A stretch of 64,000 nt of DNA, taken from positions 43,710-107,709 of the forward strand of contig JADZCC010000039.1 in the NCBI GenBank assembly GCA_020851785.1, read 5' to 3'. The position numbers were made by a program, and so were the translations under genes. Below, piece by piece: positions 34,605 through 41,892 of the stretch (its first letter is position 1; the number at the start of each line of letters is the position of its first letter). Origin of the DNA: Anaerolineales bacterium. GTDB lineage: Bacteria > Chloroflexota > Anaerolineae > Anaerolineales > Villigracilaceae. The notes below the pieces were generated by a model that had not been told where the DNA came from, searched no databases, and saw only the letters and a list, made by a program, of their open reading frames with translations.

Positions 34605-34958
34605 ATGAAAACCATTTTAGTCGTTGAAGACACCGAATTAAATATTGACCTCATCACTCAACTGCTTGAAGATGAGTACCATTTGTTGATCGCCAAGGAT
34701 GGCGCGCAGGGTTTGGAAATGGCGCAAACCCAAAACCCAGATTTGATTCTGATGGATATGGCGCTCCCGGTTATGGATGGCTATGAAACCACGAAGAAAA
34801 TTCGCGAGACCCATAAAGCCTTGCCCATCATCGGCTTATCCTCCCACGCCATGCGCGGAGACGAAGTCAAAGCCTTGCAGGCAGGCTGTAACGACTATCT
34901 CACCAAGCCGCTTGACGATCAACTGCTGTTTGAGAAATTGAAAGAATATTTGAAGTAA
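34605..34958 (+). CDS. Stand-alone response-regulator receiver
   Basis: A 117-aa CheY-like receiver domain without output domain. The acidic pocket is VVED near residue 7-9, phospho-acceptor Asp in LILMDMALP (about residue 52), conserved Ser/Thr in LSSHAM and Lys in LTKPL. An AGGAG site lies 6 nt before ATG. It lies 71 bp after the giant histidine kinase and 3 bp before the receiver-phosphatase gene, so it is the likely direct phospho-acceptor of that kinase, perhaps a phosphate shuttle or sink. Confidence 0.93.
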   Translation: MKTILVVEDTELNIDLITQLLEDEYHLLIAKDGAQGLEMAQTQNPDLILMDMALPVMDGYETTKKIRETHKALPIIGLSSHAMRGDEVKALQAGCNDYLTKPLDDQLLFEKLKEYLK

Positions 34959-34961
34959 TTT

Positions 34962-36116
34962 ATGAACCACACCCCGCGCATCCTGATCGTTGACGATGAA
35001 CCTTTCAACGTGGATTATCTTGAACAGGAACTGGAAGATTTAAACTATCAAACCATTGCGGCAGTCAATGGCAAAGACGCGCTGGAAAAAATTAGCGCCG
35101 AAAAGCCCGATTTAGTCCTGCTCGATATTATGATGCCCATTCTGGATGGCTTCAGCGTGCTTGAAAAAGTAAAAGCCGACGCTGAAATTCGCAACATTCC
35201 CATCATCGTCATCTCTGCCAATAACGATTTGCCCAACATGGTCAAAGGCATCGAACTCGGCGCAGAAGATTATCTGCCCAAACCTTTTGAACCCACGTTA
35301 CTCAAAGCCCGCATTCAATCCTGTTTAGAAAAAAAACATCTGCGTGATTTACAGAATTTATATTTAAAAAGTTTAGAGAATGAGTTAAACATCGCGCGTG
35401 ATATTCAAAAAGAATTTCTCCCCGCCGAACTTCCAAAAGTGGAAGGCTGGGAAATTGCCGCCTACTTCAAAGCCGCCAAAGAAGTGGCGGGCGATTTTTA
35501 CGACGCCTTCATTTTGCCCGATGGAAATTTGGCTTTCGTCGTCGCGGATGTTTGCGATAAAGGAATCGGCGCGGCCTTATACATGACTCTCTTCCGCAGT
35601 TTGATTCGCGCCACCGCCAACGCTTCGGCCGCGCTCACGCCGGCTCAACGGCTTCAACATTCGGTTTCGCTGACCAATGACTACGTGGCCGAGACTCACG
35701 AATCTGCAAATATGTTCGCCACCATCTTCATCGGAATTTTAGAATCGCAAAGCGGAAAACTTTTCTACATCAACGGCGGGAACGAATCTGCGTTAGTTGC
35801 CGGCAAAGATGGCGCCGTTCACGCTGAATTAGCCTGTACCGGGCCCGTCATCGGCGCGATTCCGGGAGCCAGTTTTGCAGTTGAAGAAGTCGAATTAGCC
35901 GCCGACGATTTGCTCGTCGCCTTTACCGACGGCATCCCCGACACGCAAAACAGCGCCAAGGAATTTTTTGGCAAAGAAAAAATGTTTAAAATTCTAAAGT
36001 CACACAACGCCAAGCCAGGTGACTTTATCAACAAAATGGAAGAAGCCCTTCAAGCCTTCATCGGTTCGGCAGAACAGTTTGACGATATTACCCTGCTGGC
36101 GATCAAGAAGGTGTAA
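34962..36116 (+). CDS. Receiver-PP2C (RsbU/SpoIIE-type) phosphatase
   Basis: A 384-aa response regulator with phosphatase output. Residues 5-122 are a receiver (VDDE, phospho-Asp in LVLLDIMMP, Lys in LPKPF), 125-160 a coiled-coil linker, and 165-384 a SpoIIE-type PP2C domain with metal-site Asp residues in AGDFYDAF, VADVCDKG, FTDGIPD and FDDITLLA. Phosphorylation of the receiver probably controls dephosphorylation of an anti-anti-sigma protein. No STAS or anti-sigma partner is encoded nearby. It starts 3 bp after the receiver gene. Confidence 0.93.
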   Translation: MNHTPRILIVDDEPFNVDYLEQELEDLNYQTIAAVNGKDALEKISAEKPDLVLLDIMMPILDGFSVLEKVKADAEIRNIPIIVISANNDLPNMVKGIELGAEDYLPKPFEPTLLKARIQSCLEKKHLRDLQNLYLKSLENELNIARDIQKEFLPAELPKVEGWEIAAYFKAAKEVAGDFYDAFILPDGNLAFVVADVCDKGIGAALYMTLFRSLIRATANASAALTPAQRLQHSVSLTNDYVAETHESANMFATIFIGILESQSGKLFYINGGNESALVAGKDGAVHAELACTGPVIGAIPGASFAVEEVELAADDLLVAFTDGIPDTQNSAKEFFGKEKMFKILKSHNAKPGDFINKMEEALQAFIGSAEQFDDITLLAIKKV

Positions 36117-36141
36117 TCTATTATTCGCAGGAAAATCGGGA

Positions 36142-36870
36142 CTAAACCCGCCCCCATGCGAAGTGTGTAGGCACATGCAGAATGCGTTCGTTACGTTGAC
36201 GTGCCGCCTGATCTTGCAATTTCATTTTTTGGATTTCCGCTTCCTCGACCATCCCCGCCAAATCGGATTCGATGACCGCCCATTCCAACTCAAATTCTGC
36301 GGCGCTCATTTCCTTCTCAATGCGCTGAATTGGGCCCGTTTCTTCAATCCGGATTCCCGCTTCAAAAAACGTTTCGGCGAGTCTGGCGCCGAAGCCGGGG
36401 TCGGCGCCTTGTTGACGTAGCGCTTCTGTCTGTTGTGCGCCGAGGCGCGTAAGTTCCTGCGGCGCGTCGGTTCGCGAGAGATAATCCGGTTCCGCCAGCG
36501 CAAGGATATGTCCGCCCGGGCGCGTGACGCGCTTCATCTCGCGGACGGCTTGCAACGGATCGCCGACCCATAATAGAAAGTAATGACAAAATACAATATC
36601 GAATGACGCGTTTGCGTAGGGGAGAAATAGCCCGTCGCCGCGTGCGAGGATGGCATTCGCAGAATTGACCCGGCATTGGGCGAGCGCGTGCGAATCGATA
36701 TCTATTCCGTATAGCGTTGCGGGAGATTCGACCGCGCGGAGGATTGCTCCGGTTCCGCACCCTACTTCAAGGATTCGACGCGCGGTTGCGATGTTCGCTT
36801 GAACGAAGAGGTAATCGCGCAGGTTGCGCGTCCAACCGGCTTGTTGTTGGTAGCGCTTATGCCAGTCCAT
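36142..36870 (-). CDS. Class I SAM-dependent methyltransferase
   Basis: A 242-aa Rossmann methyltransferase. SAM motif I is ILEVGCGTGAILRAV (about residue 33), motif II acidic GIDIDSHAL, then ARGDGLFLPYANASFDIVFCHYFLLW and post-I MKRVTRPGGHI. The C-terminal part (about 150-242) is charged and helical. Substrate cannot be read from the sequence. It starts directly after the stop of the degenerate radical-SAM gene with no gap, making it the last gene of the peptide-modification-like operon, where it could add a methyl group to the same substrate. Confidence 0.85.
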   Translation of the reverse strand: MDWHKRYQQQAGWTRNLRDYLFVQANIATARRILEVGCGTGAILRAVESPATLYGIDIDSHALAQCRVNSANAILARGDGLFLPYANASFDIVFCHYFLLWVGDPLQAVREMKRVTRPGGHILALAEPDYLSRTDAPQELTRLGAQQTEALRQQGADPGFGARLAETFFEAGIRIEETGPIQRIEKEMSAAEFELEWAVIESDLAGMVEEAEIQKMKLQDQAARQRNERILHVPTHFAWGRV

Positions 36871-38019
36871 TTACGTCGGGCGGATCGTTTGCCATGAATC
36901 AGCGAGGAAGTTGCCGAGGATGGGCTTCTGCAGGCCTTGGGCGGGGAGCGTGTCGCCGTCTGGTTCCACATACATCCATGCCTTGCCCGCGCCATCGGGA
37001 ACTTCGTCTTCGGCGGTTTCGTACCCCACCGGATTTTCTGCGGAATAGGGGACGGGCAGGTCGAATCTCAAGGTTAGCCCCAACTCAGCGGCGCGGCTTT
37101 GGAGCGTGGCGAGGAGCGATTGCAGGGAATGATCGGATGTTGTTAGAGAGAGGCTGTTTACGCTGATAGTTGCAAGTCGTTTGAGAATTTCCTCTGCTTG
37201 CGCGGCGTTGGCGGCGTTGACCGTGAAATGCGCGGTGACGAAGATGTCTTCAGAGGCAAGCGCTTCGAGGGCTTTCCATGAGCGTTCGTTTGCGGGTTGA
37301 AGTAGAAATAAAATGTGATCGAGTCCGGTCTGTAGGAGCGCGTCGCGGTAGGTTTTGTCGGCGAGTTTCAAACCGTCGGTGAGTAAACCGCAAACTTGGC
37401 CGTTGTGTTCGGCGCGCGTAATCAACTGCGGGAGGTCTTCGCGCAAGGTCGCTTCGCCGCCGGTGAAGACGATATGTGGAATCCCCGCTTGCCAGGCTTT
37501 ATCGAGGATGGTCTGCCATTCTTCGGTAGTGAGTTCGCGCTTAACGCGTTTGACCGGGGCATGTTCGGCTTGCGTTCCCTCAGGGAGTTTATACGTGAGC
37601 GCGCAGTCGAGGCGTAATGGAGCGGCTAGCTTGGAAGAGTGCGGCGCGATTCGTTCAAAGTCGAGATAGGAAACAGGGTCGAGGTCCGGCGTTTGGATGA
37701 GAGTCTGAATCCGCGCCGTGAAGTCCGTGAAATCTTTGAGCGCCGTGTCTTTACGAACGCGATAACGCGATGCGATTTGCCGCGCCGCTTCTTCGGGGGT
37801 TGAACCTTTGATAAAGTGATACGCGCATTCCGCCGCGTTTGGGTTGAGCTGTAAAACCGTCGCCGCATTGACGATGAGGAGGCCCGATCCGTCCGAGAGC
37901 AAGCGCAGGTGCAGGCGATACGGCTGGCCTTGCTCCGTTGCGGCTTGCAAGTGATGCACGCCTTCAGGCAGGGGGCGGACTTTGATAAAGAGTTGAGCGA
38001 TACGGTCGCGAATGTTCAT
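36871..38019 (-). CDS. Radical-SAM-like protein lacking all Fe-S cluster cysteines (pseudoenzyme)
   Basis: A 382-aa paralogue of the next upstream gene product. It keeps the N-terminal PqqD/RRE-like region (about residues 45-108) and the barrel block PHIVFTGGEATLREDLPQLI (about 181-200), which includes the SAM-contacting GGE motif. Where the active enzyme has CNNDCAHC, this protein reads LPEGTQAEHA: the CxxxCxxC motif is absent. The C-terminal SPASM cysteines are also gone and the protein ends about 80 residues early after GNFLADSWQT. The frame is intact with an AAGGAG site, so it is probably a functional non-catalytic partner rather than a pseudogene. Confidence 0.85.
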   Translation of the reverse strand: MNIRDRIAQLFIKVRPLPEGVHHLQAATEQGQPYRLHLRLLSDGSGLLIVNAATVLQLNPNAAECAYHFIKGSTPEEAARQIASRYRVRKDTALKDFTDFTARIQTLIQTPDLDPVSYLDFERIAPHSSKLAAPLRLDCALTYKLPEGTQAEHAPVKRVKRELTTEEWQTILDKAWQAGIPHIVFTGGEATLREDLPQLITRAEHNGQVCGLLTDGLKLADKTYRDALLQTGLDHILFLLQPANERSWKALEALASEDIFVTAHFTVNAANAAQAEEILKRLATISVNSLSLTTSDHSLQSLLATLQSRAAELGLTLRFDLPVPYSAENPVGYETAEDEVPDGAGKAWMYVEPDGDTLPAQGLQKPILGNFLADSWQTIRPT

Positions 38020-38044
38020 AACGTCTCCTTGATCGAGCGCAGGC

Positions 38045-39430
38045 TTACGAAACCAGCGGCAGAGGGATGATCTCGTCGTTTACCTCGTATTGCTTGCGAT
38101 GCGATTCGAAACGCAGCGGGCAACCGCCGCCGCATTCAGCGACGATGGAGCAGTCACTGCACATGTCGGGCAATCCGCGCCGCTCGCGCAAGCGGATGGA
38201 GAGTTCGTGGTTCCAAATCGAATCCCATGAGTCGGTGAGGATATTTCCGATCGGATGGTAATACGACTGGCATGGCAGAACGTTCCCGTTCGATTCGACG
38301 CACATACTGTACAGCGAGGCGGTGCAACCTTTTACGCCGAGGTTGAGTTGCGTCGGGTCGAAGCGGCAATATTGGGTGGGCGTGTACCAGATCAGGCGCT
38401 GACCGCGCGCCGATGTTTTTTCCACCGCCATTTCGAGGATGGGTTGCAGTTCGCTTTCGCGCAAGCCCGTCCCAACGGTGAGACCGTGACCGGAATAGAT
38501 GAGCGCGTTCATGCCGATCGTAGGCACGCCGAGTTCGCCGAGGAAATCCAGCGTCTCGGGCATGGTGTGGACGTTGCTCCTCAGCATGGTGGTGTTGGTC
38601 ATCACGTAGAGGTTGGTATTTAGCGCGTTCTTGAGTCCCTGAATGGTTTGTTTGAAGGCGCCTTTGGCGCGCATCATCAGATCGTGGACGAGCGGGTCGT
38701 GTGATTCGACCGTGATTTGAATGTGGTCGAGTCCCGCGTCCAGCAATTTTTGCAGGAAGCGCTCGTCGATCAGACGACGGGCGTTGGTGTTCAGCCCGGT
38801 GATCTGCCCTTTCGATTCGGCGTAGGCGATCAACTCCGGCAGGTCGTCGCGCAGGGTGGCTTCGCCGCCGGTGAAAACGATGTGAGGAACGCCGAGGTCG
38901 AAACACTTGTCTATGATGGCGAACCATTGTTCCGTTTTGAGTTCGGGGAAGTCGCGTTCGCGCGCGTTGTAGCAGTGGGCGCAATCGTTGTTGCAACGAT
39001 AGGTCAGCGCCATATCCATGCGATAGGGCGCGGCGGGGCGCGCGCTGAACGGCATCATCGTCTCCAAGTCCATCTCGTGGATGGCGCACGCGCCATCTGG
39101 ACGGAGCAGTTCTTTGATCTGCCATTGGAATTCTTCGAAATCGGCGCGCGCTTGCGCGGGACGTACGTTGAATTGTTTGGTCATCATACGGATGATCGCT
39201 TCGTCGGGAATCTGTTCCATGATGAAGTGCGCCAGCAGAGCGGCTGTGGGGTTAAGATGCATGACGCGATTGGCGTTGATAATCAACGTGGCGTTGCCGT
39301 CGCCTTCAATGCGCAGGTGTGCGCGGCTCTTTTCGTTCTCTTTCTCCAGTTGATAATGATATAAGCCCGGCGTTGGGTTTTTCAAACTCGAGCCGCCAAT
39401 CTTTTCTTTGAGGGTTTCTAAAAATGCCAT
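38045..39430 (-). CDS. Radical SAM/SPASM peptide maturase with PqqD/RRE-like N-terminus
   Basis: A 461-aa enzyme. The N-terminal region (about 46-108; NANRVMHLNPTAALLAH) resembles PqqD, the leader-peptide-binding RRE fold. The radical SAM cluster motif CNNDCAHC is at Cys146/150/153, GGE at about 185, and a C-terminal SPASM region carries many Cys (GVKGCTASLYSMC, LPCQSYYH, MCSDCSIVAECGGGC) for auxiliary clusters. Such enzymes install thioether or C-C crosslinks in ribosomal peptides. AGGAGG five nt before ATG overlaps the stop of the upstream gene, giving tight coupling to the Cys-tailed membrane protein, its likely substrate. Confidence 0.9.
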   Translation of the reverse strand: MAFLETLKEKIGGSSLKNPTPGLYHYQLEKENEKSRAHLRIEGDGNATLIINANRVMHLNPTAALLAHFIMEQIPDEAIIRMMTKQFNVRPAQARADFEEFQWQIKELLRPDGACAIHEMDLETMMPFSARPAAPYRMDMALTYRCNNDCAHCYNARERDFPELKTEQWFAIIDKCFDLGVPHIVFTGGEATLRDDLPELIAYAESKGQITGLNTNARRLIDERFLQKLLDAGLDHIQITVESHDPLVHDLMMRAKGAFKQTIQGLKNALNTNLYVMTNTTMLRSNVHTMPETLDFLGELGVPTIGMNALIYSGHGLTVGTGLRESELQPILEMAVEKTSARGQRLIWYTPTQYCRFDPTQLNLGVKGCTASLYSMCVESNGNVLPCQSYYHPIGNILTDSWDSIWNHELSIRLRERRGLPDMCSDCSIVAECGGGCPLRFESHRKQYEVNDEIIPLPLVS

Positions 39431-39435
39431 GTTCA

Positions 39436-39441
39436 CCTCCT
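39436..39441 (-). promoter_or_regulatory. Perfect Shine-Dalgarno AGGAGG fused to a stop codon
   Basis: TAG, the stop codon of the Cys-tailed membrane protein, runs into AGGAGG, which lies 5 nt before the radical SAM ATG at 39430. It couples translation of substrate and enzyme and decides the start against a GTG two codons upstream. Confidence 0.8.
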
Positions 39442-41137
39442 ATCTTCCGCCGCCAGCGCAGGCGCAGGCGCAACCCGCACAAGCGCAAGCGCAACCGCCG
39501 CTACGCCCGCCGCGACTGCCGCCCGATGAAGAAGACGGTTTCGGCGGAGGCGGAGGGTTGGTGACGTTGGTGACTTTGCCCGTAAAGTCTGTGACATCCC
39601 CAATCACGTTGGATGCAAATGATTGAACGCCGACGACGACGGATGCGGCAAAATCGGCGCCGGGTAATGCGGATGAATTGTCGCGTCCTCCACCGCCGGA
39701 AGTTGGCGCGCTTGCAGAGACGACTCTTCCGCCGCCTGAATAGACCGGATCGTAGCGGCTCCACCATGTGGGGACAAACACAGGCCCCGTAAATACGCGG
39801 CGCGCGCGGTCATCGTATTCCTTGTCGAGCAGAGTCCATTCCAGGTTTTCATCATAGAGTTGCCCTTTTAGTTCGGGCGTTTGCGCCTGCTCCACTTGTT
39901 GCCACGCTTTTTCCATAATGTTTTTGTAATAGGCGACGGTCTCCTGGCGGCTGAAACCTCTGATCTTTTCAGCGACGGCTTTGATGAGTCTGACCGTCAT
40001 GTTTCGCAGAAGTCCCTGACGTTCCACTTTTTCCTCCGTCCGAAAGGCCTTGATAAACTCTGTCTCATAGTCATATAAGCCCTCAGGCAGTGGGCTGGTA
40101 ATTGCGAGCGCAAACGGCTTTTGCGATTTAACCGTGACCGCGTTCTTTTTCGCCAGCCCGAAGAGGATCATGGTCATTACTTTATCAAGCGGGGTTTCCA
40201 TGAGGATCGCCGCCTCGACAGCAGTCAGCCCGCGTTTGATGCCGTGTCCTTCAATGGAAATCTTCGGCGCCATGTATTGCAGTTTTCGGCGGCGATTTTG
40301 AAAGTGGGTGAGCGCTGGCCCAGCGAAGAAAAAGAGCAGGACAATCAAGCACGGCAGATAGCTCAGCGCCACGCTTACCAAATCAGTCGCCAGCGAGACG
40401 ATCATCGAGATCAAATTCCCAAAAGCGTTAGTCCGCACGATTGCAGACTCAGGAACATAACTGGCAGGGAACGATGCGCCAAATTCGTACTGAGTATACG
40501 CGTTCCCATTTTTATTCTGCCATGTGTAAGTGACGCGCCCGCTTTCATCGCTTCCGATCTGCGGCTCGGAGGGGAACCCGCCTGGCGCGTTATGCCAACG
40601 CGGTTCGGTATTCGTCATGCCGGGCGGGAAGTGAAAGATCATCGTGAGGTTGGTATTTCCCGTCACGTACTGCGAGCCGAACCAGGTCGTGCCAAATACG
40701 CCGCTGGCGTACGCGTCATCTTCCGTGTCGGGATAGAGCGCCGCGGTGATTTCGCCAACGTACACATGCACCTGCCCGCGTCCCCCAGCAGGAATGGCTT
40801 GTGATCCCATGACTACGGCGAAGCCGCTCCCGTCCCCTTGATAATCGCTCCGGGAAACAGTGATGGGCGTCCCGTTGACATCAGCTTGCACCGTGGACAT
40901 GTTGAAGTTGCTGTTGGGCATGCCAACATCTACGAAATCAATAGGGTGCGCGCCTGACTGATTGACGAAATCCCACACGTAGTCAAGGCTCATCGTGCCG
41001 TCGGCGTTCCAATAGACGTTCACAGTTTCGCGTTCTACCGCGAAGTAGTAATCGGATTGCGCGGAGACGGCTGGCGCGCCAGTCAGCGCCAAGGCCAGGA
41101 TAAGGGAAAAGACAATCTGCAACCGCTTGAATTTCAT
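39440..41137 (-). CDS. DUF2207-like membrane protein with (CACACAG)x2 C-terminal tail
   Basis: A 565-aa protein: signal peptide (1-26), an extracytoplasmic beta-rich domain (about 28-235), a membrane segment (about 245-275), a cytoplasmic helical domain (about 285-455), a Gly/Ser-rich linker with a PPPPP run, and a tail ending GGCACACAGCACACAGGGR with Cys549, 551, 553, 556, 558 and 560. The core matches DUF2207-type membrane proteins, whose tails are usually Gly-rich but not Cys-patterned. With this topology the Cys tail is cytosolic, reachable by the radical SAM enzyme encoded next. An AGGAGG site precedes the ATG. I infer it is a membrane-bound RiPP-like substrate. Confidence 0.85.
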   Translation of the reverse strand: MKFKRLQIVFSLILALALTGAPAVSAQSDYYFAVERETVNVYWNADGTMSLDYVWDFVNQSGAHPIDFVDVGMPNSNFNMSTVQADVNGTPITVSRSDYQGDGSGFAVVMGSQAIPAGGRGQVHVYVGEITAALYPDTEDDAYASGVFGTTWFGSQYVTGNTNLTMIFHFPPGMTNTEPRWHNAPGGFPSEPQIGSDESGRVTYTWQNKNGNAYTQYEFGASFPASYVPESAIVRTNAFGNLISMIVSLATDLVSVALSYLPCLIVLLFFFAGPALTHFQNRRRKLQYMAPKISIEGHGIKRGLTAVEAAILMETPLDKVMTMILFGLAKKNAVTVKSQKPFALAITSPLPEGLYDYETEFIKAFRTEEKVERQGLLRNMTVRLIKAVAEKIRGFSRQETVAYYKNIMEKAWQQVEQAQTPELKGQLYDENLEWTLLDKEYDDRARRVFTGPVFVPTWWSRYDPVYSGGGRVVSASAPTSGGGGRDNSSALPGADFAASVVVGVQSFASNVIGDVTDFTGKVTNVTNPPPPPKPSSSSGGSRGGRSGGCACACAGCACACAGGGR

Positions 41138-41162
41138 CGTACCTCCTGAAAGAAGTGGTTTG

Positions 41163-41564
41163 TTACCACTTGGGTTCTTCGGTCAGTTGATAGGTTGTCC
41201 CGCAGAACGGGCATGAAACTGTCGGCGCGCCGGCGATCATTTTGACGTTGTCTGCGCTCAGACTGCCGCCGCACGAACGGCATTTCATCTGCTCGATCTT
41301 CGTTTCCCCTAGCAGGTCCACTTTCATCGTCACTTGTTGCACCACTTCGGTTTTTGTCCCCCTTTGCACGGCATAGACCAGCCCCGCGCCTGCCGCCAAA
41401 AATGTCGCGCCTACACAACCAAACCCAATCCCGAACGACAGCCAGTTTGAACTGCCTTGCGCGGAAGTTGAGCCGATTACATTCAAAACCCCATAACCGA
41501 ACAAACACACGCCAATTACAAAGAAGATGCCCGCGCCGAGATAGAGAAGCGTTTTATTTGCCAT
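41163..41564 (-). CDS. Two-helix membrane protein with cytosolic zinc ribbon
   Basis: A 133-aa protein with membrane helices at about residues 7-30 and 43-66 and a C-terminal zinc ribbon (CRSCGG and CPFCGT, 22 residues apart). It is the first gene of the minus-strand operon, 25 bp before the Cys-tailed membrane protein. A TGGAG site lies 9 nt before the ATG. No named family is recognised. The ribbon could bind zinc or help hold the Cys-rich tail; that is speculation from context. Confidence 0.8.
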   Translation of the reverse strand: MANKTLLYLGAGIFFVIGVCLFGYGVLNVIGSTSAQGSSNWLSFGIGFGCVGATFLAAGAGLVYAVQRGTKTEVVQQVTMKVDLLGETKIEQMKCRSCGGSLSADNVKMIAGAPTVSCPFCGTTYQLTEEPKW

Positions 41565-41646
41565 GCGGAAACTCCATGAGTTAAAGATGGTGGATTGTGT
41601 TGCAAGAGTCTACGAGTAGTGTAGTCCAAAGGGTTCGGAAAATCAA

Positions 41647-41674
41647 ATAATATGCTTGAAAATCATGATGTTAA
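41647..41674 (-). promoter_or_regulatory. Candidate promoter of the Cys-tail/radical SAM operon
   Basis: On the minus strand TTAACA (41674-41669), a 16-bp spacer and TATTAT (41652-41647). It would give a leader of about 75 nt before the ATG at 41564. Confidence 0.4.
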
Positions 41675-41819
41675 TTGTCGGGCATTTTCCGGGCGACGGT
41701 CTGGCGTCAGTGAATGGAAAAAAATGACCTTGTTTTTACTTTTTGAATTTGTTGGAGACATTTTCAATCCTTTCGGCAAAATGTTTTCGTGAATTGTAGC
41801 AGAGAAAAAAGATACGGAA

Positions 41820-41825
41820 TATAAT
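41820..41825 (+). promoter_or_regulatory. Candidate -10 box for the TolB-like gene
   Basis: TATAAT about 67 nt upstream of the ATG at 41893. A convincing -35 at 16-18 bp spacing is not seen. Confidence 0.35.
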
Positions 41826-41892
41826 CCCTGAAGTTCTTGCTTTGTGAAGAGATCGAACGGTTGTGAAACAGGAGTGAAGATTGGAAGCCCAG

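Larger units (their letters stand above)
41565..41892. other. 328-bp A/T-rich divergent intergenic region
   Basis: No convincing open frame. It separates the minus-strand Cys-tail operon from the plus-strand TolB-like gene and is richer in A+T than its surroundings. It holds a candidate minus-strand promoter (41647-41674) and a TATAAT box for the plus strand (41820-41825). No strong hairpin or known riboswitch fold is visible. Confidence 0.6.

Noticed and set aside
36871..38019. Pseudogene call for the cluster-less radical SAM paralogue
   Set aside because: Intact frame, strong ribosome binding site, zero-gap coupling to the next gene and conserved barrel motifs argue for a maintained protein.
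38154..39125. 323-codon open frame in another frame of the radical SAM gene
   Set aside because: Same strand but shifted frame, Arg-rich translation with no motif, fully inside a conserved gene.
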